Both the position numbers and the translations under genes were made by a program. DNA of 64,000 nt from Aeromonas veronii. GTDB lineage: Bacteria > Pseudomonadota > Gammaproteobacteria > Enterobacterales > Aeromonadaceae. Below the pieces are notes generated by a model. That model saw nothing but the letters and a program-made list of their open reading frames with translations. It did no database searches and was not told the DNA's origin. The DNA lies in NCBI RefSeq assembly GCF_040215105.1, contig NZ_CP157875.1, positions 593,501 through 657,500 of the forward strand. The letters run 5' to 3'. Shown one piece after another: positions 26,441 through 36,836 of the stretch (the stretch's first letter is position 1; every line of letters begins with the position of its first letter).

Positions 26441-28003
26441 TCAGCCGATACGGGATGCCACGTGGCCGGGGTGGTTGCGTTCCTGGATGGCCTGGGCGAG
26501 TCGCTTGACAGGCATTGCTTTGTAGAACACCCAGCCCTGGATCAGGGCATGTCTGTCGAATGACTCGATCAGCCTCAATTCGTGGGGGCTCTCGACCCCC
26601 TCAAAGACGATCTGCTTGTTCAATTTGGTGATGCCTTGCAGCATGGAGGTGAAGAGATCTTTCTTCAGTTCCTCGTGCAGGCCATTAATGAAGATCTTGT
26701 CCAGCTTGATTTCATCGAAGTCGATGGCGGTCAGCCAGAGAATATTGGATGAGCCGGTACCAAAGTCATCCAGCGATATCTTGAACCCTTTCTCTCGTGC
26801 CGAGGTGGTGAAGTCCGCTATTTTTTGATGGTATTCATTGATGCGCTCGGTGATCTCCAGCTTTATCTGGGTGGGTTTCAGATCATATCGGAGAGCCTGG
26901 GCCTGCAACCGGTCGAGATAATCCGGGGCGTTGATTTCATAGGTGCTGACATTCAATGAAATCGTCAATTTTTCATCTTTTTCAAGCAGCTCATGCACCT
27001 CAGCCAGCGCCCTGCTGACAATGAAGGTGGATATTTTCCCATAGATATCGAGCTTGGTGGCGACCGGAATAAATAACTCGGGTGAGACCTGACCATACAG
27101 ATCATCCTTCCACCTCAACAGGGCTTCCATGCCAACGATATTGTGCTGGTGGGCATGCACCACGGGTTGGTATTCCAGATAGAGCTCGTTGCGCTGTATT
27201 GCCCGTTTGAGCCTGAATTCGAGGGATTTTTTCTCTTCCTGAAAACTGGTTGTGGCAAAGGCGATGAGCCCCCCGAGGCACAGGGAGAAGAGTATGTAGA
27301 AGGTGAGGGGGGCCGCCTTGTAAGCCAGCAGGCCGGCACGTTCATTGTGGGTGATGACACAAAAATCATACTGCTCGCTGCACAGCCTGGTGGACAGGGT
27401 GGTCAGACTATTGCCGCCGGCAGGCATGTCGAGCAACTTGAAGAAGGCGTTCTTCCCATCCTGGGTGACCAGTTCATAGGTGACGCCCTCCGGCCCCTGG
27501 TAGACCTGATGAGTGAGCAATTCGGAGGTGAAGGCGACGGCATTGCCCAGACGGGTCATGTCCCTGACCACATTGGATGGCAGCAGTGAGGTGGGTTTAA
27601 TGTAAATTTCAAAACCCGAGGTGGTCAGGAAACTATGGCGGGGCAGAGACTCCGGGTTTACCAATATTCCCCAGTCTGCGCTGCAAGCCAGTTTTTCATC
27701 CTGGATGATGCCGATATCCCCCACATAGGGAAATCGGGAAGCAATGACCCTTATTTTATCCAGAACGGGTTTTGTGCACTCGACGAGTCCAGCCTGATTC
27801 ACCGCCCGCAGTGAATCGGCCAACTGTTGCGATATTCTCTCCGAGTTGTCGAGGACCAGCCGGGAAAAATCCAGTTGTTGCTGTCTCTGGTTGGATAAGG
27901 CCAAGTAATGGCCGATGGCGACAAAAAACAGCAGGGAAAGAATGCTGCCGAGATAGATCCATTTATTGCTCGCTACCGACTTTAACATATAAAGCCCAGC
28001 CAT
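26441..28003 (-). CDS. CSS-motif EAL-domain c-di-GMP phosphodiesterase
   Basis: This membrane enzyme is about 520 aa. A transmembrane helix lies near the N-terminus (IYLGSILSLLFFVAIGHYLA). A periplasmic CSS-type redox domain follows, with Cys76 (GLVECTKPVL) and Cys107 in a CSA variant (KLACSADWG). A second helix (FYILFSLCLGGLIAFATT) and a cytoplasmic EAL domain complete it. Catalytic residues look intact: GMEALLRW, NVS, EITER, SLDDFGTGSS, IKLDK, EGVES. In E. coli such proteins are controlled by disulfide state. The start is uncertain: GTG 28015, ATG 28003 or ATG 27988, none with a strong ribosome site. Confidence 0.9.
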   Translation of the reverse strand: MAGLYMLKSVASNKWIYLGSILSLLFFVAIGHYLALSNQRQQQLDFSRLVLDNSERISQQLADSLRAVNQAGLVECTKPVLDKIRVIASRFPYVGDIGIIQDEKLACSADWGILVNPESLPRHSFLTTSGFEIYIKPTSLLPSNVVRDMTRLGNAVAFTSELLTHQVYQGPEGVTYELVTQDGKNAFFKLLDMPAGGNSLTTLSTRLCSEQYDFCVITHNERAGLLAYKAAPLTFYILFSLCLGGLIAFATTSFQEEKKSLEFRLKRAIQRNELYLEYQPVVHAHQHNIVGMEALLRWKDDLYGQVSPELFIPVATKLDIYGKISTFIVSRALAEVHELLEKDEKLTISLNVSTYEINAPDYLDRLQAQALRYDLKPTQIKLEITERINEYHQKIADFTTSAREKGFKISLDDFGTGSSNILWLTAIDFDEIKLDKIFINGLHEELKKDLFTSMLQGITKLNKQIVFEGVESPHELRLIESFDRHALIQGWVFYKAMPVKRLAQAIQERNHPGHVASRIG

Positions 28004-28236
28004 CCCTTTTGACACCCAGAGTCCAATATATCAGCCTGAGTTCAGCTTGTAACGGCTTGTGATACAAGCAAATTTTCCCCGAGGCGGGTTATTGCTCCGA
28101 GCTGTTGATGAAAGGCTTCGTATGACTTCATCCTCGCCTTGCTGGTGGGGCATGATGCCGTGGTGAGCGGTTGGCTCCTGTCAGTGGATCAGGGGATCTT
28201 CGCGGCCGGAGGGACAGGCTGGTTTGAGGCATATAA

Positions 28237-28260
28237 AGAGGGCGCCCGTGGGCGCCCTCT
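28237..28260 (-). terminator. Intrinsic terminator of ppc
   Basis: An 11-bp stem, AGAGGGCGCCC / GGGCGCCCTCT, read on the minus strand is followed by TTTATAT. It lies 33 bases beyond the ppc stop. The rest of the gap up to the EAL gene (28004-28236) shows nothing recognisable. Confidence 0.8.
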
Positions 28261-28293
28261 CAATCTGATGGGAGTGAGGTCGACAGCGCGTTC

Positions 28294-30927
28294 TCAACCC
28301 GTGTTGCGCATGCCGGCGGCGATACCGGCGATGGTGACCATCAGCGCCTGATCCAGCTCGGGATGCAGGGTCTCGGCGTGGTTGCGCGAGCGCCCCAGCA
28401 GCTCGACCTGCAGCACGTTGAGGGGATCCGTGTAGGGGTTGCGCAGCTTGATGGACTCCTGGATCCAGGGCTGATCATCCAGCAGATCGCCCTGGGGACG
28501 CAGCTCCAGTACCACCTGAATGGAGTCGGAGAGCTCCTGGCGCAGCTGTTTGCCCAGGGCCCACAACTCGGTGGGGACCAGACGGGTGTCGTAGTACTCC
28601 GCCAGCCAGAGGTCGGCCTTGAGGAACACCATCTCCAGCATCTCGAGACGGGTGCGGAAGAAGGGCCACTGGCGGCTCATCTCGTCCAGCACCGCCTTGT
28701 GACCGTCATCGATGGCCTGCTGCAGCCCCTTGTGGGCACCGAGCCAGGCTGGCAGCATCAGCCGGTTCTGGGTCCAGGCGAAGATCCAGGGGATGGCGCG
28801 CAGGCTCTCGACGCCGCCGTTCGGCTTGCGCTTGGCGGGACGGGAACCCAGCGGCAATTTGCCGAGCTCCATCTCCGGGGTGGCGGCGCGGAAGTAGGGC
28901 ACGAAGTCCTGGTGGCCACGCACGATAGAGCGGTAGTGCTCGCAGGAGGACTCGGCGACCTGCTCGATCACGGCACGCCAACTCTCTTTCGGCTTCGGCG
29001 GTGGCAGCAGATTCCCCTCCAGAACGGCGCTGGTGTAGAGATTCAAGCTATTGATGGCGACCTTGGGCAGTCCAAACTTGAAGCGGATCATCTCCCCTTG
29101 CTCGGTCACTCGCAGGCCGCCGCGCAGGGATCCCGGCGGTTGGGACAGGATCGCCTGGTGGGCGGGGGCACCGCCGCGACCGACGGTGCCGCCACGGCCG
29201 TGGAACAGGGTCAGTCGCAGATTGTTGGATTCAGCCAGCGCCACCAGGGATTCCATGGCGGCGTACTGGGCCCAGCCCGCGGCCATCATGCCCGCGTCCT
29301 TGGCGGAATCCGAGTAGCCGATCATCACGTACTGACGGCCCTGGATGTAGCCGCGATACCAGTCAACGGACAGCAGGCGCTCCATCACGGCGGTGCCCGC
29401 CATCAGATCTTCCTGGGTTTCGAACAGCGGCGCCACCGGCATGCGGAACTTGCAACCGGCCTCTTTGAGCAGCAGCTGCACCGCCAGCACGTCGGAGGGG
29501 GCGCCGGCCATGGAGATGATGTAGATGCCGAATGCATCCGGATCATGCTCTGCGATCACCCGGCAGGTATCGATGGTCTCGCGGGTATCGGCACTCGGCT
29601 CCCAGTCGGTCGGGATCAGCGGGCGGCGGGAGTTCAGTTCATTGAGCAGGAAGGCCTGCTTGTCATCCTCGCTCCACTCGGCGTAATCCCCCATGCCCAG
29701 ATAGCGGGTCAGCTCGGAGAAGACTTGGCCGTGACGCTCGCCGTCCTGGCGGATGTCGAGCTTGACCAGATGGATGCCGAAGCAGGCGAGCTTGCGCAGC
29801 ACGTCCAAGAGCATGCCGTCGGCGATGTTGCCCATGCCGCAGGCGTGCAGGGAGTGGTAGCAGAGCTCAAGGGGCTCGCGCAGCTGGGCCGTGGTCTTGA
29901 CCAGATCCCGGCTCTCGCTCACCTGGCCCTGCACCTTGGCGGTCAGGTACTCCTGAGTCTCGCGCAGCTGTTCGCGCAGCTCGCGCACCAGGGCGCGATA
30001 GGGCTCGGGGTTGTCACCTACCTGTTTGCGCAGCTCCTCGGTGCAGTCGGCCATGGAGAGCTCGGAGGTGAGCTCCTTGATGTCGCGGTAGAAGAGGTTC
30101 ACCGCCATCCAGCGGCCCAGCTCCAGTACTTCGGCAGTCACCTTGGCGGTGACGAAGGGGTTGCCGTCGCGATCACCGCCCATCCAGGAGGTGAACTTGA
30201 CCGGCGCCGCATCCAGGGGCAGCCGCACACCCAGGTGGTGTTGCAGGCGCTCGTCCAGATTGCGCATGAATTCGGGAATGGCGGGCCAGAGGCTGTTTTC
30301 CACCACGGCGAAGCCCCACTTGGCCTCGTCCACCGGGGTGGGACGCTGCTCGCGGATCTCGTTGGTGTGCCAGGCCTGATTGACCAGCTGTTCGATGCGA
30401 TTGAGGATCTTGTCCCGCTCACGGGGCAGCAGATCGGACAGCTCCAGTGCTTCCAGACAGTCGTTGAGCTGCACGTGCTTGTGGATCAGGGTGCGACGGG
30501 TCACCTCGGTGGGGTGAGCGGTCAGTACCAGATCGATGTCCAGCTCGCGCACGGCCTGGATGATGGCTTCCTGGGACAGGTTGGACGCTTTCAGCTTGGC
30601 GAACATCTGCTCCAGGGGATCCGGGGTGCACTCCTGCTCTTCGCAGCGGCGGGAGATGGTGTGGAACTGCTCCGCCACGTTGGCCAGATTGAGGAACTGG
30701 CTGAAGGCGCGGGCCACGGGCAGCAGCTCGTCGTCGGAGAGGGTGCGCAGGGTCTCGAGCAGGCGCTCCCTGTCTGCCTCATTGCCCTTGCGAGAGGATT
30801 TGGCCAGTTGACGAATGGTTTCGATCTTGTCGAGGAAGGCTTGTCCCTGATGATCTTTGATGGACTTGCCCAGCAACTGGCCCAGCATGCCTACGTTGGC
30901 GCGTAGAGCGGCGTACTTTTCGTTCAT
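28294..30927 (-). CDS. ppc: Phosphoenolpyruvate carboxylase
   Basis: This anaplerotic enzyme converts phosphoenolpyruvate and bicarbonate to oxaloacetate. It is 877 aa (E. coli about 883). Catalytic landmarks are the His in [20 protein letters not shown], the Lys in [20 protein letters not shown], and the Gly/Arg loop [20 protein letters not shown]. The C-terminus ends in MRNTG, the usual allosteric-site tail. AAGGATGTGGA precedes the ATG. As in E. coli and other gammaproteobacteria, it lies next to argE, linking oxaloacetate supply to the aspartate used in arginine synthesis. Confidence 0.97.
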   Translation of the reverse strand: MNEKYAALRANVGMLGQLLGKSIKDHQGQAFLDKIETIRQLAKSSRKGNEADRERLLETLRTLSDDELLPVARAFSQFLNLANVAEQFHTISRRCEEQECTPDPLEQMFAKLKASNLSQEAIIQAVRELDIDLVLTAHPTEVTRRTLIHKHVQLNDCLEALELSDLLPRERDKILNRIEQLVNQAWHTNEIREQRPTPVDEAKWGFAVVENSLWPAIPEFMRNLDERLQHHLGVRLPLDAAPVKFTSWMGGDRDGNPFVTAKVTAEVLELGRWMAVNLFYRDIKELTSELSMADCTEELRKQVGDNPEPYRALVRELREQLRETQEYLTAKVQGQVSESRDLVKTTAQLREPLELCYHSLHACGMGNIADGMLLDVLRKLACFGIHLVKLDIRQDGERHGQVFSELTRYLGMGDYAEWSEDDKQAFLLNELNSRRPLIPTDWEPSADTRETIDTCRVIAEHDPDAFGIYIISMAGAPSDVLAVQLLLKEAGCKFRMPVAPLFETQEDLMAGTAVMERLLSVDWYRGYIQGRQYVMIGYSDSAKDAGMMAAGWAQYAAMESLVALAESNNLRLTLFHGRGGTVGRGGAPAHQAILSQPPGSLRGGLRVTEQGEMIRFKFGLPKVAINSLNLYTSAVLEGNLLPPPKPKESWRAVIEQVAESSCEHYRSIVRGHQDFVPYFRAATPEMELGKLPLGSRPAKRKPNGGVESLRAIPWIFAWTQNRLMLPAWLGAHKGLQQAIDDGHKAVLDEMSRQWPFFRTRLEMLEMVFLKADLWLAEYYDTRLVPTELWALGKQLRQELSDSIQVVLELRPQGDLLDDQPWIQESIKLRNPYTDPLNVLQVELLGRSRNHAETLHPELDQALMVTIAGIAAGMRNTG

Positions 30928-31028
30928 TCCACATCCTTATTTTTGTTGGTGCCTCCTGACCTTCCTAGGTGAGAGGCTGCCCCATTTATTGTTGTGCGAT
31001 TACAACATATGCTCCGTCATCTTAGGGG

Positions 31029-31061
31029 GACAATCTACCCAGATTGTCTGCGCAAGGTCAA
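31029..31061 (-). promoter_or_regulatory. Likely ppc promoter with an overlapping inverted repeat
   Basis: On the minus strand a -35 TTGACC (plus 31056-31061) is separated by 18 bp from a -10 TAGATT (plus 31032-31037). A perfect inverted repeat, GACAATCT-ACCC-AGATTGTC (31029-31048), covers the -10 and spacer. It may be an operator for an unidentified regulator or a 5' leader hairpin. Confidence 0.55.
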
Positions 31062-31143
31062 ATAACAAGCCGATTCAGAACATGTATTTCCCTCACCTGT
31101 CCCGCCTCGGCATGTCATGTAACTTACTTACATTCCGCTCCCG

Positions 31144-32289
31144 TCAGACGCAGAAACGCCGGATCAGATGTTGCAGCACCGCCGTGGTCGGTTTGACGAA
31201 CGACAGATCCAGATACTCATCCGGTTGGTGGGCCTGGGCGATATGGCCTGGGCCCAGCACTATGGTTTCACAACCGAGCTGCTGGATGAAGGGGGCCTCG
31301 GTGCAATAGTTCACGGATTGCGCGGCCTGGCCGCTCGCCTTCTCGGCCTCGCGCACCAGATCCGAGTCATCGGTGCAGGCATAGGCGGGGATGGGCTCGT
31401 GCAGGTGCTGCAGGTGCAGGCAGCCCGGCTGGTGGATTTCGATGGGGGAAAGCGCTTCTTTGAGCATGCCCATCAGCTCGTCCGGCCCGACCTGGGGGGT
31501 GGGCCTCATGTCGATGTGCAGCTCGCAGCAGCCGCAGATGCGGTTCGGGCTGTCCCCCCCCTGGATGTAACCTAGGTTCAGGGTGGGCTGGGGCACGGCG
31601 AAGCGATGATCCGCGTACTTGTCCTTCAGATCTTGCTGCAGTTTCAGCACCTGGCCCATGGCTTTGTGCATGATCTCCATGGCGTTGACCCCGTTGGTGG
31701 GATCCGAGCTGTGGCCGCTCCTGCCGGTGATGCGAATGGCCTCCGACATGTGGCCCTTGTGGGCGACCACGGGCACCAGGCCGGTGGGTTCGCCTATCAC
31801 CGCATAATCCGGTTTGAGCTCGGCGGCCGCAGCGATGGCGCGGGCCCCCGCCATGGTGGTCTCTTCGTCCGCCGTGGCGAGAATGCGCAAAGGCTTGTTC
31901 AGGGTCTTGAGATCGATCTCCTTGAGCGCCTCCACGATGAAGGCGAAGAAGCCCTTCATGTCGATGGTGCCGAGCCCGTACAGGCGGTTGCCCTCCTCGG
32001 TCACCTTGAAAGGATCCTTGCGCCAGGCCCCCTCATCGAAGGGCACCGTATCCGTATGGCCTGCCAGCAGCAGGCCTCCTTCACCCTGACCCATGGTCGC
32101 CACCAGGTTGAACTTGCCCGGCAGATCCGGCAGCGCCGTCACCTCGCAATGAAAGCCCAACTGACCGAACCAGTCAGCCAGCAGACGGATCACCCCCTCG
32201 TTGCTCTGATCCCAGCGGGGATCCGTGCTGCTGATGGAGGGAATCGCAATAATATTCTTATAAAGTGAAAAAAAATCCAGATTGGCCAT
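31144..32289 (-). CDS. argE: Acetylornithine deacetylase
   Basis: ArgE is a zinc M20-family hydrolase that removes the acetyl group from N-acetylornithine to give ornithine. It is 381 aa. Metal-site motifs are [46 protein letters not shown] and [17 protein letters not shown]. The ATG at 32289 was chosen over one 17 codons upstream because AGGAGG lies directly in front and the length matches E. coli (383 aa). It is divergent from argC, as in E. coli, with a shared control region. Confidence 0.96.
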   Translation of the reverse strand: MANLDFFSLYKNIIAIPSISSTDPRWDQSNEGVIRLLADWFGQLGFHCEVTALPDLPGKFNLVATMGQGEGGLLLAGHTDTVPFDEGAWRKDPFKVTEEGNRLYGLGTIDMKGFFAFIVEALKEIDLKTLNKPLRILATADEETTMAGARAIAAAAELKPDYAVIGEPTGLVPVVAHKGHMSEAIRITGRSGHSSDPTNGVNAMEIMHKAMGQVLKLQQDLKDKYADHRFAVPQPTLNLGYIQGGDSPNRICGCCELHIDMRPTPQVGPDELMGMLKEALSPIEIHQPGCLHLQHLHEPIPAYACTDDSDLVREAEKASGQAAQSVNYCTEAPFIQQLGCETIVLGPGHIAQAHQPDEYLDLSFVKPTTAVLQHLIRRFCV

Positions 32290-32334
32290 CAGCTCCTCCT
32301 TGCGTCCCCGGAATGTTTCTGTTAGAAAATACAA

Positions 32335-32359
32335 ATGCAAAGTGAGTGCATGAATATTC
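32335..32359. promoter_or_regulatory. Candidate ArgR-box region between argE and argC
   Basis: Two overlapping elements resemble degenerate ARG boxes: the inverted repeat ATGCA-N7-TGCAT (32335-32351) and TGAATATTC (32351-32359), the latter sharing the TGAAT half site. ArgR control of a divergent argE/argCBFG region is established in relatives, but neither element matches the full 18-bp consensus well. Confidence 0.4.
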
Positions 32360-32467
32360 TTTTCGAGTGCTCATCGACAAGGCTTCTAGTTGTAAGGGAA
32401 AGTTAATGTTCTGTCACCTGATCTGTAACCGACGACACACACCCGCCTGAATTGCCCCTCCGCACAC

Positions 32468-32517
32468 GGTGCCAAAGGGGCGATAGCTGACCCTTTGCAC
32501 CACAGCATCGCGCTGTG
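32468..32517 (+). other. Two hairpins in the argC leader
   Basis: GGTGCCAAAGGG (32468-32479) pairs with CCCTTTGCACC (32491-32501) with one bulged base, and directly after it CACAGC (32501-32506) pairs with GCTGTG (32512-32517). Both precede the argC start by 32-81 bases. They lack a following T-run, so a structured leader is more likely than a terminator. Confidence 0.5.
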
Positions 32518-32548
32518 AACTTCAAACCCAGACTTGGAATACTCAACA

Positions 32549-33556
32549 ATGCTTAACACCGTTATCGTCGGTGCCAGTGGCTACGCGGGAGCCGAACTGG
32601 CCGCACTGGTCCAGAACCATCCACAACTCAAGCTGTTCGGCCTCTACGTCTCCGCCGGCAGCCAGGATGCGCACAAGCGCTTCTCCTCCCTCCATCCCCA
32701 GTGGGTTGGCGCGCTGGATCAGCCGTTGCTGCCCCTGGACGAGGATGGCATGACCCGGATCCTGACCCAGGCCGATCTGGTGCTGCTGGCGACCGCCCAC
32801 GAGGTGAGCGCCGAGCTCGCACCCAAGTTCCTGGCCAAGGGGCTGCCGGTGTTCGATCTCTCCGGCGCCTTCCGGGTCAAGGATCAGGGATTCTACGCCT
32901 CCTTCTACGGTTTCACCCACCAGAGCCAGCAGTGGCTGGATCAGGCGGTCTACGGCCTGGCGGAGTGGAATGCCGATGCCATCCACAGCGCCCAGCTCAT
33001 TGCCGTGCCCGGCTGCTACCCGACTGCATCCCTGTGTGCCCTCAAGCCGCTGCAACAGGCGGGCCTCATCGCCAAGGAGTGGCAGCCCATCATCAACGCG
33101 GTCTCCGGCGTGTCTGGTGCCGGTCGCAAGGCGGCCATCAATACCAGCTTCTGCGAGGTGAGCCTGAACCCTTACGGCACCTTCAATCACAGACACCAGC
33201 CGGAGATCAGCCATCACCTCGGCAAGGGGGTGCTGTTCCAGCCTCACCTTGGCAACTATGTGCGCGGCATCCTGGCCACCATCTATGTACAGCTCGCGGA
33301 TGGCGTGACCGGCACCCAGGTGGGTCAGGCCTACCTCAAGGCGTATGAAGGCAAGCCTCTGGTGCGGCTCACCGGCCAGATGCCCTCCATTCGCGGGGTG
33401 GCGAACACCCCTTACTGCGACATCGCCTGGCAACAGCAGGGCAACATGCTGGTGGTGGTCTCTGCCATCGACAACCTGCTCAAGGGTGCCGCCTCCCAGG
33501 CCATGCAGTGCATAAATATCAAATTCGGGTTTGAACCGGCCACCGGCCTGATTTAA
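32549..33556 (+). CDS. argC: N-acetyl-gamma-glutamyl-phosphate reductase
   Basis: ArgC is an NADPH-dependent dehydrogenase, the third step of arginine synthesis. It is 335 aa. The N-terminal nucleotide-binding loop is [16 protein letters not shown], and the catalytic Cys is in [29 protein letters not shown] and the substrate-binding His in [14 protein letters not shown] are present. The ATG at 32549 is used; a TTG five codons upstream is in frame but less likely. It heads argC-argB-argF-argG with short gaps. Confidence 0.96.
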   Translation: MLNTVIVGASGYAGAELAALVQNHPQLKLFGLYVSAGSQDAHKRFSSLHPQWVGALDQPLLPLDEDGMTRILTQADLVLLATAHEVSAELAPKFLAKGLPVFDLSGAFRVKDQGFYASFYGFTHQSQQWLDQAVYGLAEWNADAIHSAQLIAVPGCYPTASLCALKPLQQAGLIAKEWQPIINAVSGVSGAGRKAAINTSFCEVSLNPYGTFNHRHQPEISHHLGKGVLFQPHLGNYVRGILATIYVQLADGVTGTQVGQAYLKAYEGKPLVRLTGQMPSIRGVANTPYCDIAWQQQGNMLVVVSAIDNLLKGAASQAMQCINIKFGFEPATGLI

Positions 33557-33579
33557 GGACTTAAGGAAGGATTGTGACG

Positions 33580-34359
33580 ATGGACAAGCAGACTCTGGTA
33601 ATCAAGTTGGGTGGGGCATTGATCGAGAACGACGAGGCGCTGACCGCCCTGTTCGCCACCCTGAAGACCTTCCTGGATGAACAGCACCGTCCCCTGGTGC
33701 TGGTGCACGGCGGCGGCTGCCTGGTGGATGACCTGCTCAAGGGGCTGGGGCTCACCTCCACCAAGAAGAACGGTCTGCGGGTGACCCCGTTCGACCAGAT
33801 CCCCTTCATCGCCGGTGCCCTGGCGGGGACCGCCAACAAGATGATGATGGCCAAGGCCATCGCCACCGGTACTCCGGCGGTGGGGCTCTGCCTCGCCGAC
33901 GGCGGCCTCTGCCAGGTGACCCAGCTCGACCCGGATCTCGGCGCGGTCGGTGACTGCCAGCCGGGCAACCCGGCGCTGGTGCAGGGGATCCTGAGCCAGA
34001 ACTTCCTGCCCGTGGTGAGCTCCATCGGCATCACCGCCGAGGGTCAGCTGATGAACGTCAACGCGGATCAGGCGGCCACCGCCATCGCCGAGGCCCTGGG
34101 GGCCGATCTGGTGATGCTCTCCGACGTGAGCGGCATCCTGGATGGCAAGGGCAAGCTGGTGCCGCAACTGGACAAGCAGAGCGCCCTGGATCTGATGGAG
34201 AAGGGGGTCATCCGGGATGGCATGGCGGTCAAGGTGAAGGCGGCGCTGCACGCCGCCGAAACCCTGGGCAAGCCGGTCTGCGTCGCCAGCTGGCGCTACC
34301 CGGATCAACTGCTCAAGCTGCTGGCGGGCGGCGCCGTCGGCACCCAGGTCTGCCTCTGA
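33580..34359 (+). CDS. argB: Acetylglutamate kinase
   Basis: ArgB phosphorylates N-acetylglutamate in arginine synthesis. It is an amino-acid-kinase-fold protein of 259 aa. Motifs are [12 protein letters not shown] near the start, [50 protein letters not shown] and [12 protein letters not shown]. The ATG at 33580 lies nine bases after AAGGAAGG and matches the length of E. coli ArgB (258 aa); an in-frame GTG at 33574 is too close to the ribosome site. Confidence 0.96.
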   Translation: MDKQTLVIKLGGALIENDEALTALFATLKTFLDEQHRPLVLVHGGGCLVDDLLKGLGLTSTKKNGLRVTPFDQIPFIAGALAGTANKMMMAKAIATGTPAVGLCLADGGLCQVTQLDPDLGAVGDCQPGNPALVQGILSQNFLPVVSSIGITAEGQLMNVNADQAATAIAEALGADLVMLSDVSGILDGKGKLVPQLDKQSALDLMEKGVIRDGMAVKVKAALHAAETLGKPVCVASWRYPDQLLKLLAGGAVGTQVCL

Positions 34360-34384
34360 CATTCACCGGGACAAGGACAATCCG

Positions 34385-35296
34385 ATGCAACACCTTCTGA
34401 AAGACAGTGATTTAAACAAGGCCCAGATCGAGGCGCTGATTGCGCTGGGCAAATCGGTCAAGGCCGATCCGAAGAAATACGGCCAGGCCCTGGCGGGCAA
34501 GAGCGTGGTGACCCTGTTCGAGAAACCCTCCCTGCGCACCCGGGTCACCTTCGATATCGGCATCGCCCGCCTCGGCGGTCACAGCGTCTACCTGGATCAG
34601 CAGAATGGGGCGCTCGGCAAGCGGGAATCCGTGCAGGATTTCGCCGCCAACCTGTCGCGCTGGTGTGACGCCATCGTCGCCCGGGTGTTCGATCATCAGA
34701 CGCTTGTTGGACTCGCGGAGCACGGCAGCGTGCCGGTGGTGAACAGCCTGTGCAACCTTTACCACCCCTGCCAGGGGCTGGCGGACTTCATGACCATTGC
34801 CGAGCATTACAGCGATTTGTCGAAGGTGAAGCTCGCCTATCTCGGCGATGGCAACAACGTCAGCCACTCCCTGCTGCTGCTGGGGGCGACCCTGGGCACC
34901 GACGTGACCCTGGTCTGCCCGAAAGGCCATGGCCCGGACACCCAGATCTTCCTGCAGGCTCAGGCCCTGGCCGCCCAGTCCGGCGCGCACATCCACATCA
35001 GCGATGACGTGGGCGCCATCGAGGGCTTCGACGTGGTTTATACCGACACCTGGGTCTCCATGGGTGACAACACGCCAATGGAGCAGGTAAAAGATATCTT
35101 CATGCCTTATCAGATCAACCAGGCCCTGCTCGACCGGACCGGTATCCAGCACGTGCTGCACTGCCAGCCGGCGCACCGGGAGCTGGAGATCACCTCCCAG
35201 GTGATGGACGGCCCAGCCTCCCTCATTCTGGATGAGGCAGAAAACCGGATGCATATCCAGAATGCCGTGCTGTTGACCCTGCTGGGTCACAAGTAA
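34385..35296 (+). CDS. argF: Ornithine carbamoyltransferase
   Basis: This enzyme converts ornithine and carbamoyl phosphate to citrulline. It is 303 aa. The carbamoyl-phosphate site is FEKPSLRTRVTFD, with Leu where many family members have Ser or Thr. The second motif is YHPCQGLADFMT, the mobile SMG loop is DTWVSMGDNTP, and the catalytic Cys is in HCQPAHRE, where the common form is HCLP. These variants match the Shewanella-type ArgF encoded inside the argCB(F)GH cluster rather than the E. coli ArgF/ArgI type. The gene starts 25 bases after argB. Confidence 0.94.
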   Translation: MQHLLKDSDLNKAQIEALIALGKSVKADPKKYGQALAGKSVVTLFEKPSLRTRVTFDIGIARLGGHSVYLDQQNGALGKRESVQDFAANLSRWCDAIVARVFDHQTLVGLAEHGSVPVVNSLCNLYHPCQGLADFMTIAEHYSDLSKVKLAYLGDGNNVSHSLLLLGATLGTDVTLVCPKGHGPDTQIFLQAQALAAQSGAHIHISDDVGAIEGFDVVYTDTWVSMGDNTPMEQVKDIFMPYQINQALLDRTGIQHVLHCQPAHRELEITSQVMDGPASLILDEAENRMHIQNAVLLTLLGHK

Positions 35297-35350
35297 CGCG
35301 GCGACCGACCCTGAATCAACATCTTATCGAATCATCACGGAGAGAAGTAA

Positions 35351-36586
35351 ATGAGCGGAATCAACAAGATAGTACTGGCTTACTCGGGCGGACTGGATAC
35401 TTCGGCCATCATTCCCTGGCTGAAAGAAAACTACGATGCGGAGATCGTCGCCTTCGTCGCCGACGTGGGTCAGGAGCGTGACGATCTGGAAGGGATCGAG
35501 CAGAAGGCCATCGCCTCCGGCGCCACCAAGTGCATCGTCAAGGACCTGCGCGAAGAGTTCGTCAAAGAGTACGTCTACCCGACCCTGAAGACCGGCGCCG
35601 TCTATGAGGGCACCTATCTGCTGGGCACCTCCATGGCCCGTCCGATCATCGCCAAGGCCATGGTGGAAGCGGCGCTGGCGGAAGGGGCCGACGCCATCTC
35701 CCACGGTTGCACCGGCAAGGGCAACGATCAGGTGCGTTTCGAAGGGGCCGTGGCCGCCCTGGCGCCCCAGTTGAAGGTGATCGCCCCCTGGCGTCTGTGG
35801 GACATGCGCTCCCGTGAGGATCTGCTGGCCTACCTGGAAGCCCGCGACATCCCCTGCAAGGCGACCCTGAAGAAGATCTACAGCCGCGACGCCAACGCCT
35901 GGCACATCTCCACCGAGGGTGGCGAGCTGGAGAGCACCTGGAACGAGCCGTCCGAAGCGGTCTGGCAGTGGACCGTCTCCGCCGAGCAGGCACCGAACGA
36001 GCCGGAATACGTCAAGCTGACCGTGGCCCAGGGTGAAGTGGTGGCGGTGGATGACCAGCCGCTGAGCCCGCATCAGATCCTGATGACCCTGAACGAGCGC
36101 GCCGGCAAGCACGGCGTCGGCCGTATCGACATCACCGAGAACCGGATGGTGGGCATGAAGTCCCGCGGCTGTTACGAGACCCCGGGCGGTACCGTCATGG
36201 TTGCCGCGTTGCGCGCCGTGGAAGAGCTGGTGCTGGACCGCCCGACCCGCGCCTGGCGGGAAAAACTCGGTGCCGAGTTCTCCCACCTGGTCTATGACGG
36301 TCGCTGGTTCACCCCGCTGTGCAAGGCCATCGTCGCCTCCGCCAACGCCATCGCCGAAGATCTCGACGGTGAAGTGGTGCTGAAGATGTACAAGGGTCAG
36401 GTCACCGCGGTGCAGAAGAAGTCGCCGAACAGCCTCTACTCCGAAGACTTCGCCACCTTCGGTGCCGACGAGGTGTACGACCAGAGCCATGCCGAAGGCT
36501 TCATCCGTCTCTACACCCTGGCGAGCCGGATCCGCGCCATGAAGGAGCAGCATCAGGCCATCGGTGGGGATCACACCCACGGCTAA
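35351..36586 (+). CDS. argG: Argininosuccinate synthase
   Basis: ArgG joins citrulline and aspartate with ATP. It is 411 aa, the short (type 1) form rather than the longer E. coli form. The N-terminal ATP pyrophosphatase P-loop is [20 protein letters not shown], with [34 protein letters not shown] and [20 protein letters not shown] following. The C-terminus ends GGDHTHG. It lies 54 bases after argF and is probably co-transcribed with argCBF. Confidence 0.97.
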   Translation: MSGINKIVLAYSGGLDTSAIIPWLKENYDAEIVAFVADVGQERDDLEGIEQKAIASGATKCIVKDLREEFVKEYVYPTLKTGAVYEGTYLLGTSMARPIIAKAMVEAALAEGADAISHGCTGKGNDQVRFEGAVAALAPQLKVIAPWRLWDMRSREDLLAYLEARDIPCKATLKKIYSRDANAWHISTEGGELESTWNEPSEAVWQWTVSAEQAPNEPEYVKLTVAQGEVVAVDDQPLSPHQILMTLNERAGKHGVGRIDITENRMVGMKSRGCYETPGGTVMVAALRAVEELVLDRPTRAWREKLGAEFSHLVYDGRWFTPLCKAIVASANAIAEDLDGEVVLKMYKGQVTAVQKKSPNSLYSEDFATFGADEVYDQSHAEGFIRLYTLASRIRAMKEQHQAIGGDHTHG

Positions 36587-36613
36587 TCCAGCGCGGTGAC
36601 CGCTATGACCGGT

Positions 36614-36720
36614 GAGGGGGCTTGGCCCCCTCGCTTATAGATGGCGGCTTGGCCCCTCACTCATAAGCGGCGGTATGTGACGAAAGCGGCAGCGCCTTGG
36701 CCGCGGCTGTGAGATAAGTC
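36614..36720 (+). other. Hairpin and imperfect direct repeat between argG and argH
   Basis: A stem, GAGGGGGC / GCCCCCTC with loop TTG (36614-36632), follows the argG stop by 27 bases. The segment CTTGGCCCC(C)TC followed by a CTTATAG/CATAAG-type block occurs twice in a row (from about 36621 and 36648), suggesting a duplicated hairpin arm. No T-run follows, so it may attenuate rather than end transcription into argH. The remaining 100 bases up to argH show only its AAGGAG ribosome site. Confidence 0.5.
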
Positions 36721-36836
36721 TCTGTCAGACAAGAGACTCGCAGCCAGACAAGGCAGGATTTCAGCGCGCAGGCCAATGGCCGCGCCAGTACGGCAGGTGC
36801 AAAGGCGCCGCCGGCAACGCATTCAAGGAGAGCAGT

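Noticed and set aside
28139-28351. 70-codon open frame after the EAL gene
   Set aside because: It includes the ppc terminator hairpin and overlaps the ppc end.
28363-30906. 847-codon open frame antisense to ppc
   Set aside because: Shadow of ppc with no recognisable domain and a biased composition.
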